Shown here: positions 25,652 through 34,240 of the stretch, piece by piece
Position numbering within the stretch: position 1 is the stretch's first letter
How the letters are laid out: the number at the start of each line of letters is the position of its first letter
Assembly (NCBI GenBank): GCA_030647435.1
Contig: JAUSJX010000130.1
Span: 1 to 48,912, forward strand
DNA length: 48,912 nt
From: Candidatus Rokuibacteriota bacterium
Lineage (GTDB): Bacteria; Methylomirabilota; Methylomirabilia; Rokubacteriales; CSP1-6
Direction of reading: 5' to 3'
The notes under the pieces: generated by a model
Seen by the model: only the letters and a program-made list of their open reading frames with translations
Database searches by the model: none
What the model was told of the DNA's origin: nothing
Program-made: the position numbers and the translations under genes

Positions 25652-26841
25652 TTCTCTCCGCTAGGCCGGCGCCCCGCGTGAAGCGCGGCGCCCGAAGCCC
25701 CGGCGCCCGCCCGCTCGTCCGCGATGCGGGCAATCTCCCGCGCCCCCACCTCCACGCTCCGGCCGACGTTGAAGGCCCATGCATCCCGCAACGCCGCACT
25801 GCGTGTACGGAACTCCGCCGCGCCCCGGAGCAGCTCCGCCGCGCGCTGCGGCGCATCCGCCACTCGATCGAGCGGCAGCACGGTCCCGAGCTCCCGACGG
25901 ATGCGCATCTCCATCGGCTCGAGACCCAGCTCCGCGTACGTCGGGTTCCGCACGCGGGGCGGGACATCGACGAAGAGCACCGGCTTGCCGAGAGCCAGGG
26001 CGTACTCGATGGCCATGGAGGACCAATCACAGATCAAGAGGTCGGACTCGAGCAGCGAGGCGCTCTCCTCCATCCGGTCCACATGGCGGAAGCGCCGGTC
26101 GGGCCCGAACCGGGTGACCAGGCGCTGAACGAGACGCGGCGCGAGCCGGGCCGTCTGGTAGTGCGGCCGCAGGATCACGTGGATGCCGGCGTCCAGCAGG
26201 GCGGCGATCAACGGCTCACCGCAGACGTGCAGGATGGAGTGCTCGCCCCACGTCGGCGCGAGCAGCGCGGTGACCGTGCCCGACGGCGCCCGCGAGTGGG
26301 CGGCGGCCAGCTCGACGAGACGCTCGAGCCGCGGATAGCCGTAGGCGAACAGGTGCTTCGGCGCCAGACCCTTCAGCTCCTCGCGCCGGCGGATCTCGGC
26401 GACGTGATGGGGCCCGGTGCAGAAGAGGTCGTCGTAGTGGTCGTACGAGTTCTCGTGATCCACCATGTGCGTGCTGCCCATGCTATGGAACACGTAGACG
26501 TAGCGCACGGGGTGGACCGATCGCTTGAGCTGGAAGTTCTGGAGGTCCAGCATCGTCAGAACCATGACGTCGGCCTTGAGCATCTGGAAGAACCAGGTGC
26601 GCAGGGCGCCTGAGCGGATGCGGAAGGCGTGCAGGCCGGAGTTGGACGGGGACGGCACGGGCACGGTCTGCTCGGAGGTGACGTGGCAGACCGTCCGGGA
26701 CAGGCGCTCGATGAGGAAGTCGATGAGCGGCTGGAGGTGGTGCCAGTCCTGGTAGGTTTCGGAGTAGAAGACGATGCCGCGGTCGCGCGACGGAAGCTTC
26801 TGGAAGGCGCGGTAGCTCTTCCAGTCCTCCCATATCTTCAT
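25648..26841 (-). CDS. CDP-glycerol:glycerophosphotransferase-family enzyme (TagB/TagF-like)
   Basis: The 397-residue GT-B-fold transferase moves a phospho-alcohol from a CDP carrier to a polymer or sugar at the cytoplasmic membrane face. Family motifs include YVFHSMGSTHMVDHENSYDHY, FCTGPHH, YGYPRLERLV, LLAPTWGEHSIL, VILRPHYQT and ESDLLICDWSSMAIEYALALG followed by KPVLFVDVP. In Firmicutes it builds teichoic acid; in diderms relatives decorate capsules or O-antigens. The missing TagF N-terminal domain suggests a single-addition (TagB-like) enzyme. Both ends overlap neighbours by 4 nt, so it is tightly coupled to the YejM-like gene and the micro-membrane protein. Confidence 0.85.
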   Translation of the reverse strand: MKIWEDWKSYRAFQKLPSRDRGIVFYSETYQDWHHLQPLIDFLIERLSRTVCHVTSEQTVPVPSPSNSGLHAFRIRSGALRTWFFQMLKADVMVLTMLDLQNFQLKRSVHPVRYVYVFHSMGSTHMVDHENSYDHYDDLFCTGPHHVAEIRRREELKGLAPKHLFAYGYPRLERLVELAAAHSRAPSGTVTALLAPTWGEHSILHVCGEPLIAALLDAGIHVILRPHYQTARLAPRLVQRLVTRFGPDRRFRHVDRMEESASLLESDLLICDWSSMAIEYALALGKPVLFVDVPPRVRNPTYAELGLEPMEMRIRRELGTVLPLDRVADAPQRAAELLRGAAEFRTRSAALRDAWAFNVGRSVEVGAREIARIADERAGAGASGAALHAGRRPSGEK

Positions 26842-27050
26842 CGGGCGTCGGGACGTCCGCCCTTCTTGCCGCGAAGCAAGCCGACGAGCCGGTACCAGAA
26901 CAGCTTGAGCGCCAGCCCCACCCCCGCCGCCACGCCGATGATGGCCGAGAGGAGCATGCTGCCGGTCCCGGGATCGAGGTAGGCGTGCGCAGGGGAAGTG
27001 ATCGACAGGCAGGCCACGAGAGCGAGCAGGAAAATCCGCCGGACCGTCAT
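26838..27050 (-). CDS. YLDPGTGS-type small membrane protein
   Basis: A 70-residue protein. The N-terminal signal or helix is MTVRRIFLLALVACLSI, then TSPAHA. The motif AYLDPGTGSMLLSAIIG leads into a second helix (VAAGVGLALKLFWYRLVGLL) and a basic tail. I recognise YLDPGTGSxLLQ...LKxFW as a conserved small protein often found near sulfatase and surface-polysaccharide genes; its function is unknown. It may be an assembly factor for the transferase or hydrolase. ATG 27050 is preferred; TTG 27101 would add 17 residues. Its stop overlaps the next start (ATGA). Confidence 0.75.
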   Translation of the reverse strand: MTVRRIFLLALVACLSITSPAHAYLDPGTGSMLLSAIIGVAAGVGLALKLFWYRLVGLLRGKKGGRPDAR

Positions 27051-27137
27051 CGTCTGGGTTCCACGATTGTCATGAGTACCAGAATCGGCCGTCGGAATCA
27101 AGATCCGCGCGACAGGGATTCAGACTCGGACGGGGAC

Positions 27138-27911
27138 TCAGACCCGAAAGGTGTATGTGCGCGTGGGATCACGCTCGATATCGGGCGGGAAGCTCTTTCG
27201 CTTGTCGGCATAGTAGCGCACGCGGTGATCCCCGGCCGATCGGCGGTTGAAGGTAATGTAGAGCACGCGCCGCCGCTCGGCGGTGAGATTCGGGCCTGAA
27301 GCGTGCGGCGTGTAGGAATCGAAGAACACGGCGTCACCGGCCCGGGTCGGCACCGGACGGGCATCCAGGCGGCGCATGTCGCCGTCGGTCATGGGCGCCC
27401 ACTCTTCCCCCAGAAGGCCCTGCCGGTGTTGTCCGGCGCAGAGCTCCAGGCAGCCGTTCTCGGCGGTGGTCGGGTCGACGCTGACCATGGCGGTGATGAA
27501 CAGGTCGGCGTAGGCGCTCCAGCCGGCCTGCTGGTCCTGATGGGGCTTGAAGCCGTCGCCGCCGGGCAGCTTGAAGTTGATCTTGTCCTTGAAGAGCACC
27601 GCCGGCTCGCCGAAGAGCCGGGACACCGTGCCGCGCAGCTTCTCGCTGTCGCACAGCGCGGCGAAGCCGGCATGGAAGGGGCAGAAGTTCTCGATCCGCT
27701 GGAGCACGCGCTCGCCCGGGCGCAGCAGGCTCGGCTCGAAGTACATCATGCATCGGCCCGGCGCCTCGGGGAGAGCCCCGAGCTCGTCGGTCCACGCCGA
27801 GATCCGCCGCATCTCCTCCTCGCCGAACAGACCCGGTACCGCCACGAAGCCGTCACGCCCGAACGTCTCCGCCAGCTCCGTCTCAGACCGCCGGGTCGCG
27901 CTCTCGCCCAT
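27138..27911 (-). CDS. Phytanoyl-CoA dioxygenase (PhyH)-family 2-oxoglutarate oxygenase
   Basis: The 257-residue Fe(II)/2-oxoglutarate oxygenase has metal ligands H124-x-D126 (FKPHQDQQAGW) and H203 (DSYTPHASGPN), and a 2-oxoglutarate arginine near R214 (RRRVLYITFN). Substrates in the family range from phytanoyl-CoA to ectoine and aminoethylphosphonates. Beside a CDP-alcohol transferase and a nucleotidyltransferase it may hydroxylate the alcohol head group, which is inference. ATG 27911 is preferred; GTG 27917 is the alternative. First gene of the five-gene minus-strand operon. Confidence 0.85.
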   Translation of the reverse strand: MGESATRRSETELAETFGRDGFVAVPGLFGEEEMRRISAWTDELGALPEAPGRCMMYFEPSLLRPGERVLQRIENFCPFHAGFAALCDSEKLRGTVSRLFGEPAVLFKDKINFKLPGGDGFKPHQDQQAGWSAYADLFITAMVSVDPTTAENGCLELCAGQHRQGLLGEEWAPMTDGDMRRLDARPVPTRAGDAVFFDSYTPHASGPNLTAERRRVLYITFNRRSAGDHRVRYYADKRKSFPPDIERDPTRTYTFRV

Positions 27912-27920
27912 GCACACACG

Positions 27921-27927
27921 ATACTAT
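27921..27927. promoter_or_regulatory. Symmetric bidirectional -10 element
   Basis: ATACTAT reads TACTAT on the plus strand (27922-27927) and TAGTAT on the minus strand (27926-27921). The minus-strand -10 is 9 nt from ATG 27911, giving an almost leaderless PhyH message. The plus-strand one would give a leader of about 28 nt before ATG 27962. Overlapping palindromic -10 sequences are a known basis of divergent bacterial transcription. No good -35 is seen on either side. Confidence 0.45.
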
Positions 27928-27961
27928 GGACACGGCGCTTCCCGGATGCGACTCTTAGCGG

Positions 27962-28726
27962 ATGCTGGGCCATGAATTGACGGCGGTCATCCTCGCCGCG
28001 GGTGTGGCGGGCCGGCTTGCGCCGTTGACCGATCACACGCAAAAATCACTCCTGCCGGTCGGAGGCCGGGCGATCCTCGCCTGGATGCTGGAGGCGCTCC
28101 ATGCGGTCGGCGTGCGGCGCGCCGTGATCGTGGTCGGGCACTGCGCGGATCAAGTGACGGCCCTTGCCGCGGCAGCGAAGCACGGCATGACGGTCGAGTG
28201 CGTCCACAACCCCGCCTACCGCAAGGGCTCGTCGATATCCCTCTACAGCGCGCGCGACGTGATCGTCCGGGAGCCGACGCTGATCATGGACGCCGACGTC
28301 GTGTTCCCGCGCGAGTTTCTGCGCCGCCTCGTGCGCTCGGCGGCCGCGAACGCGCTCCTGATCGATCGGGGCTTCGCCGACACGGGCGAGGAAGTGAAGC
28401 TCTATACGCGGCGGGACCGTGTCATCGCCCTCGGGAAGAAAATGGTGCCCACGGCGTGGGATCGCGTCGGGGAGGGCATCGGCTTCTTCAAATGCGGAGC
28501 GGAGGCGGGCCCGGACCTCGTGCACCTGCTCGAGCAGGTGATCGAGCAGAGCCACGGGCTCTGCGAGTACGAGGACGCGCTGCATCTGTTCGTGACCCGG
28601 CAGCACGTCGAGGCGGTGGACGTGACGGGGCTGCCCTGGACGGAGGTCGACTTCGTCGAGGACCTGCGCCGGGCGGAGGCGGAGGTCTTCCCGGCGATCG
28701 CCCGACTCGAGCCGGAAGGTCGTTAG
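27962..28726 (+). CDS. COG1213-type nucleotidyltransferase (phosphocholine cytidylyltransferase-like)
   Basis: The 254-residue NTP transferase has LTAVILAAGVAGRLAPLTDH, then QKSLLPVGGRAILAWMLEAL, NPAYRKGSSISLYSARDVI, the metal-binding LIMDADVVFP (D110, D112), DRGFADTGEEVKLY, KKMVPTAWDRVGEGIGFFKC and DVTGLPWTEVDFVEDLRRAE. The KGSSISLYSAR and VDFVEDLxRA pattern fits LicC-like enzymes that join CTP to phosphocholine or related phospho-alcohols more than sugar-nucleotide synthases. It could supply the CDP-alcohol for the transferase at 25648-26841, with which it shares a divergent promoter. Activated group unknown. Confidence 0.85.
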   Translation: MLGHELTAVILAAGVAGRLAPLTDHTQKSLLPVGGRAILAWMLEALHAVGVRRAVIVVGHCADQVTALAAAAKHGMTVECVHNPAYRKGSSISLYSARDVIVREPTLIMDADVVFPREFLRRLVRSAAANALLIDRGFADTGEEVKLYTRRDRVIALGKKMVPTAWDRVGEGIGFFKCGAEAGPDLVHLLEQVIEQSHGLCEYEDALHLFVTRQHVEAVDVTGLPWTEVDFVEDLRRAEAEVFPAIARLEPEGR

Positions 28727-28744
28727 CCCGCGGACGTCCGCCGA

Positions 28745-29962
28745 TCACGCGCCGCCCGGCACGATCGGCCCGGCGTCGGCGCCGCCCGTCGTGCGCGACA
28801 GGAACTCTTTGGGCACCGGGCGGCCGGCGTCCGTGAACGCCTTGCGGATCGCCTCGACGTTCGGCCCGAAGATGGTCTTGCGGTTGGCGCGGGCCCACTC
28901 GTTCGACCCGGCGACGCTGTCGAGCGAGCCCTGGAAGCGCGGCATGATGTAGCGCGCGAAGAGCTCGTAGCTCTTGAGCGTCTCCTCGCGGTTCGCCCAT
29001 TCGTGGGCGCGGAAGAGGAGGCCGCCGAAGCCGCCGCGCGACAAATCCACCAAGCGGTCAATACCCTTGCTCACGGTGTCGGGCGTGCCGACGAGCGTCG
29101 TGCCGGCCGCGACGCCCTCGCGGAGCGGGTCGTCCGCCCTGCCGGGTGGCCGCCCCAGCGTCTCCTCGAAGTACGTCACGGTCTCACGGCGCTCTCCGGC
29201 GTGCACTTGTCGGAGCGCCAGCTCGTCATCCTCGGCGACGTGGACGTTGACGACGAGGCGCCACTGTCCGCGGTCCATGGTCTTGCCGTGCTGGGCCGCC
29301 GTCTCCTCGGCGATCTGCCAGTGCGCGGCGATCGCCTCGGGGCCGCCCGGCAGCCCCGCGCCGAGCGAAAGGACGCCCAAGCCGTGCTTGCCCGCGCTGA
29401 CCATGCCCGCGGGCGTCAGCACGCTCGCCACCGCGATGGGGAAGTGGGGGTCCGTGTAGGGGGCGAGGTGCAGCCGCGCCTCCCGCAGCTCGAACCAGTC
29501 GGTCTTCATGCTCACGGGCCCGTCGCAGCGCAGGAGCGCCATGATGGCATCGAGCGCCTCGTCCATGCGCCGGCGCTGGGTGACGGGCTCGATCCCCATC
29601 ATGTAGGCGTCGGAGACGAGGGCGCCGGGCCCGCAGCCGAGCATCGCGCGCCCGCGCGTCATGTGGTCGAGCTGGACGAAGCGCTGGGCGACCAGAAAGG
29701 GGTGGTGGTAGGGCAGGCTCGTGACGCCGGAGCCCAGCCTGATGTGGCGCGTGCGCTCGGCGGCGGCCGCGATCATGATCTCGGGCGAGGCGATCAGCTC
29801 CCACCCCGCCGAGTGGTGCTCGCCGACCCAGACCTCGTCGTACCCCAGGTGGTCGAGCCACTCGATCAGCTCCATGTCGCGGTCGATCGCCAGCGTCGGG
29901 TTCTCCCCCACCCTGTGAAAGGGAGCCAGGAAAATGCCGAACTTCATGCCGCGGTGAGCCAT
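28745..29962 (-). CDS. LLM-class flavin-dependent monooxygenase
   Basis: A 405-residue bacterial-luciferase-like monooxygenase. MKFGIFLAPFHRVGENPTLA, YDEVWVGEHHSAGWELIASP, HIRLGSGVTSLPYHHPFLVAQ, RGRAMLGCGPGALVSDAYMMG and VGTPDTVSKGIDRLVDL are typical of FMNH2- or F420-using members near limonene and alkanal monooxygenases. The long insertion region and the C-terminal tail (about 340-405) are usual for that branch. A GGAG lies just before the ATG. It is second in a two-gene operon after a family-5 binding protein. Confidence 0.88.
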   Translation of the reverse strand: MAHRGMKFGIFLAPFHRVGENPTLAIDRDMELIEWLDHLGYDEVWVGEHHSAGWELIASPEIMIAAAAERTRHIRLGSGVTSLPYHHPFLVAQRFVQLDHMTRGRAMLGCGPGALVSDAYMMGIEPVTQRRRMDEALDAIMALLRCDGPVSMKTDWFELREARLHLAPYTDPHFPIAVASVLTPAGMVSAGKHGLGVLSLGAGLPGGPEAIAAHWQIAEETAAQHGKTMDRGQWRLVVNVHVAEDDELALRQVHAGERRETVTYFEETLGRPPGRADDPLREGVAAGTTLVGTPDTVSKGIDRLVDLSRGGFGGLLFRAHEWANREETLKSYELFARYIMPRFQGSLDSVAGSNEWARANRKTIFGPNVEAIRKAFTDAGRPVPKEFLSRTTGGADAGPIVPGGA

Positions 29963-29993
29963 CGGGTCTCCATGAAATTGGGGGAAGCGAGCG

Positions 29994-31517
29994 TCAGCGG
30001 GCGAGCGACATCTCGGACACGATGAGGCGGTAGTCGGCGCGCGGCTTGAACGAGACGCGGCGGCTCACGCCGTAGACCACGACCTCCTGGAAGAGCTCGA
30101 GCCAGGGCTTGTCGTCGTGGATGATCTGCGTCGCCTCGGCGTAGATCGCCTTGCGCTTCTTCTGGTCGAGCGTGTAGCGGGCCTGCTCCATCAACTCGTA
30201 GAAGCGCTGGCCAGGCTGGTTGCCGATCCAGTACTTGCCGCCGAAACCGCTCGGGTGGAAGAGCCGCCAGAGGCTGCCGTCGGCGTCCAGCAGGGTGGAC
30301 TGCGGGTTGATCAGCATGATCCCCGAGGGCGGCACCGTGCGGTCGTTGTTCATGCGCTGGCGGGCGCCCATCTCCATCATCTCGATGCGCGCGCGGATGC
30401 CAACCTTGGCCCACATGTCCGCGATGGCTTCGACGAGCGCCTTGTCGTTGACCATGGTGCCGCTGCCCGCGTAGAGCGTCACGTCGATGCCGCTTCCGAA
30501 GCCTGCCTGGGCAAGGAGCGCGCGCGCCTTCGCCGGGTCGAACGGGTAGGGTCTGAGCGCCGCGTTGTAGCCGAAGTCGGTGTCGGCGAGTCCCCCGCTG
30601 AAGGGCTTGCCCATGCCGGCGTAGAGGTTCTTCACGATCCCGTTGACGTCGAGGGCGTAGTGCATGGCCTGCCGCACGCGCTTGTCGGACAGCGGCGGCT
30701 GGTTCGTGTTCATCCAGAACGTGACTGTGCGCGTGGCCGGGACCGTCACGATCTTCGTCGCCCGCCCCTCCGCGATGCCCTTCATGCGGTCCGGCGGCAC
30801 GTTGGTGATGATGTCCACGTCGCCCTTCTCGAGCGCGACGATGCGCGGGAACTCGTCGGGGATCGGCTTCCAGATCACGCGCTCGACGGACGGCGCCTTC
30901 CCCTCCCACCCCCACCAGTCGTGATTGGCCTGCATGACGAGCCGCTCGTCCTTGACCCATTCGACGAAGCGGTAGGCGCCGGTGCCCACGGCGCGTCGGG
31001 CCAGCTCCTTGACGCCGTCGTCCGTGATAAGCCGCGCAGGCAGGATCTGGGAGCCCATCTGGGCCATGCGCACCGCGATGAGCGGGTCGGGCTTCTTCGT
31101 GACGATGCGGATGACGCTGGGGCTCACCACCTGCACCGCCTCGATGGTCGTGAAGCCCGGCGTGACCACGGTCTTCCCCGGCTGCATGTTGCGCTCGAAC
31201 GTGGCCTTGACGTCCTCGGCCGTGAAGGGAGTCCCGTCGTGGAACTTGACGCCGGGCCGCAGCGTGAACTCCCACGTGATGTCGTTGATCGTCTTCCACG
31301 ACGTCGCCAGCCCGGGCTGCAGCTGGAGCGCCGTATCCCAGCGCGTCAGGGTGTCATAGAGGTTGACGAAGTAATTGACCGTCAGGACCTGGGTCGACCG
31401 CCCGGGGTCCATGGTGGTCGCCTCGGCGGGCTGGGAGATGACGATTTGGCTGGGCTGCGCCCAAGCCGGGGAGGCGGCGGCGAGCAGGAGCGCGACGGCG
31501 AGGCAGGTGGCACGCAT
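29994..31517 (-). CDS. ABC transporter family-5 (peptide/opine/nickel) substrate-binding protein
   Basis: The 507-residue periplasmic protein has signal peptide MRATCLAVALLLAAASPAWA ending at AWA-Q. Mature landmarks are TMDPGRSTQVLTVNYFVNLYDTL, WEFTLRPGVKFHDGTPFTAEDVKATFER, DQKKRKAIYAEATQIIHDDKP and WLELFQEVVVYGVS. ATG 31517 is chosen because the signal peptide starts there and a promoter ends 8 nt upstream; the frame continues 35 codons further without meaning. No ABC permease or ATPase genes accompany it, so it uses a distant transporter. The monooxygenase downstream may act on its ligand. Confidence 0.88.
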   Translation of the reverse strand: MRATCLAVALLLAAASPAWAQPSQIVISQPAEATTMDPGRSTQVLTVNYFVNLYDTLTRWDTALQLQPGLATSWKTINDITWEFTLRPGVKFHDGTPFTAEDVKATFERNMQPGKTVVTPGFTTIEAVQVVSPSVIRIVTKKPDPLIAVRMAQMGSQILPARLITDDGVKELARRAVGTGAYRFVEWVKDERLVMQANHDWWGWEGKAPSVERVIWKPIPDEFPRIVALEKGDVDIITNVPPDRMKGIAEGRATKIVTVPATRTVTFWMNTNQPPLSDKRVRQAMHYALDVNGIVKNLYAGMGKPFSGGLADTDFGYNAALRPYPFDPAKARALLAQAGFGSGIDVTLYAGSGTMVNDKALVEAIADMWAKVGIRARIEMMEMGARQRMNNDRTVPPSGIMLINPQSTLLDADGSLWRLFHPSGFGGKYWIGNQPGQRFYELMEQARYTLDQKKRKAIYAEATQIIHDDKPWLELFQEVVVYGVSRRVSFKPRADYRLIVSEMSLAR

Positions 31518-31525
31518 CAAGCGGC

Positions 31526-31555
31526 AGTGTACAGCCGCCCGCGGCCGGCTGGCAA
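31526..31555 (-). promoter_or_regulatory. Sigma-70-like promoter, leaderless binding-protein gene
   Basis: On the minus strand TTGCCA (31555-31550, five of six consensus) is separated by 18 nt from TACACT (31531-31526, four of six). The -10 ends 8 nt before ATG 31517, so the transcript should start at or one base before the start codon. Confidence 0.5.
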
Positions 31556-31583
31556 TGGGCAGGACGGCCTCCTCCAAAGGCCC

Positions 31584-31612
31584 TTGCCCCGGAGGGCCGT
31601 GGGGTCTATTCT
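31584..31612 (+). promoter_or_regulatory. Sigma-70-like promoter of the malic enzyme
   Basis: TTGCCC (31584-31589), 17-nt spacer, TATTCT (31607-31612). This would give a leader of about 60 nt before ATG 31679. The same TTGCCC plus 17-nt design occurs before the aldehyde oxidoreductase (41140). Confidence 0.45.
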
Positions 31613-31678
31613 CAAGGCTCATTCACTTTCGGGCCGCGCCCGCAACGACCAGTCGACAGCTCACGCATGGAGGCTCTC

Positions 31679-33094
<1,416 letters not shown>

Positions 33095-33262
33095 CCCCCG
33101 GCCCGGCGATCGCGGAGGTCTGGGCTGAGCGGCCCGACGGACGAGCTGCCCGCGGCTACGAGCCAAGGGTCTGAGCCGCATAGCACATCCTGAGTCTCCC
33201 TTGGCCCGTGCTATCTTTATGGCTGGTAGTGGATGTCAGAGATCCGCGGAGGAGGGAGAGGC

Positions 33263-33490
33263 GTGGCGGCCTATGACTTCAAGGTGCTCCTCGAGCCAGA
33301 CGAGGCGGGTGGCTACGTGGTCACTTGCCCATCACTGCCCGGCTGTTACACGCAGGGTGACACCATCGAGACGGCCCTGGCCAATATCCGGGAGGCGATC
33401 GAGCTCTGCCTGGAGGACCTTGAGGCTCAGGGGCAGCCGCTACCCGATCCCTCGGGCGTTCTTGTCGGGAGCGTCGTCATCACTCGGTGA
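33263..33490 (+). CDS. hicB: HicB-family antitoxin
   Basis: The 75-residue protein has the partial RNase-H-like HicB fold: YDFKVLLEPDEAGGYVVTCP, SLPGCYTQGDTIETALANI and REAIELCLEDLEAQGQPLP. It should bind and neutralise HicA and, in complex, repress the operon. GTG 33263 is preferred because a GGAGG/GGGAG purine run precedes it and similarity begins three codons on; ATG 33233 would add ten residues. No separate DNA-binding domain is visible. Its stop overlaps the HicA start (GTGA), so the order is antitoxin first. Confidence 0.88.
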   Translation: MAAYDFKVLLEPDEAGGYVVTCPSLPGCYTQGDTIETALANIREAIELCLEDLEAQGQPLPDPSGVLVGSVVITR

Positions 33491-33723
33491 GCCCGAGCCT
33501 GCCCGTCGTTTCCGGGCAGCAGGCGGTGCGCGCGTTCAAGCGTCTCGGCTACGATGTCGTGCGTCAGCGCGGCAGTCATCTTCGCCTGCGGCATTTGCAT
33601 GATCCAACCCGCCTGCCGTTGACCGTTCCAGATCACCGAGACCTGAAGCCAGGCCTGCTGCGACGGCTGATCCGGGACGCTCAAATCGATGTGGCCGAGT
33701 TCGTCAGGCTGCTCGATGCATAG
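33487..33723 (+). CDS. hicA: HicA-family mRNA interferase toxin
   Basis: The 78-residue dsRNA-binding-fold toxin cleaves mRNA independently of codons. VVSGQQAVRAFKRLGYDVVR, then QRGSHLRLRH with the catalytic His in the GSH motif, PLTVPDHRDLKPGLLRRLIR and the final helix DAQIDVAEFVRLLD are complete, so it looks functional. GTG 33487 overlaps the hicB stop. The pair is flanked by two copies of the malic-enzyme 3' end. Confidence 0.9.
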   Translation: MSPSLPVVSGQQAVRAFKRLGYDVVRQRGSHLRLRHLHDPTRLPLTVPDHRDLKPGLLRRLIRDAQIDVAEFVRLLDA

Positions 33724-33765
33724 TAAGGTCTCGCGCGGCGCGAACACATCGGCAGCTTCACCCCA

Positions 33766-34014
33766 CAGATCAACAACTCCTGCTGCTTCCCCGGCTTCTT
33801 CCGGGGCCTGCTCGACGTGCGGGCGCGCAGCGTCAACGACGAGATGAAGCTGGCGGCGGCGCACGCGCTCGCGGGCATCGTGGCCGACAGCGAGATCAGC
33901 GAGGAGTACATCACGCCGTCCATGTTCGACCCGCGGGTGGTGCCCACGGTGGCCGCCGCACTGGCGGACGCCGCGGTGCGGACCGGCGTGGCGCGCAAGA
34001 CCGGCCGCAAATAG
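33766..34014 (+). pseudogene. Second, diverged copy of the malic-enzyme 3' end
   Basis: These 249 bp align without gaps to 32846-33094 (offset 920 bp) through the stop codon. I count 15 differences (94 % identity). They fall in 12 codons: nine synonymous, three amino-acid changing (Arg to Ile, Asn to Ser, Val to Leu). It begins abruptly at CAGATCAAC, with no similarity upstream and no start. The synonymous bias means the copy evolved as part of a full gene before being cut off. Confidence 0.9.
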
Positions 34015-34240
34015 GGCGCAGTCCAGAGGATCTCGCCCAAAGCTCTTCGAGCAGCCATCGCCCGTCGAGTTCTTGGAGAACGCGTCGCCCTTGACCCCCC
34101 GGCCGGAGATCAACCCTGTGCTTTACACGACGCTCTGGCCCCGCAACGCGCGTCGGCGGCCGGGCTACCTCAACCTGACCCTCGCCTGCCCGACCTCTCT
34201 GTTCGCCGAACGCGAAGGCTGAGCGGCCGGGCGCCGACCA
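34015..34240 (+). other. Intergenic stretch with a possible gene relic
   Basis: No complete gene. One forward frame is open for about 65 codons without a start and ends at the TGA before 34223. It contains SPVEFLENASPLTPRPEINP, VLYTTLWPRNARRRPGYLN and LTLACPTSLFAEREG, which has coding-like composition but no family I recognise. It may be the C-terminal remnant of a gene lost in the same rearrangement that trapped the malic-enzyme fragment. Confidence 0.3.
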
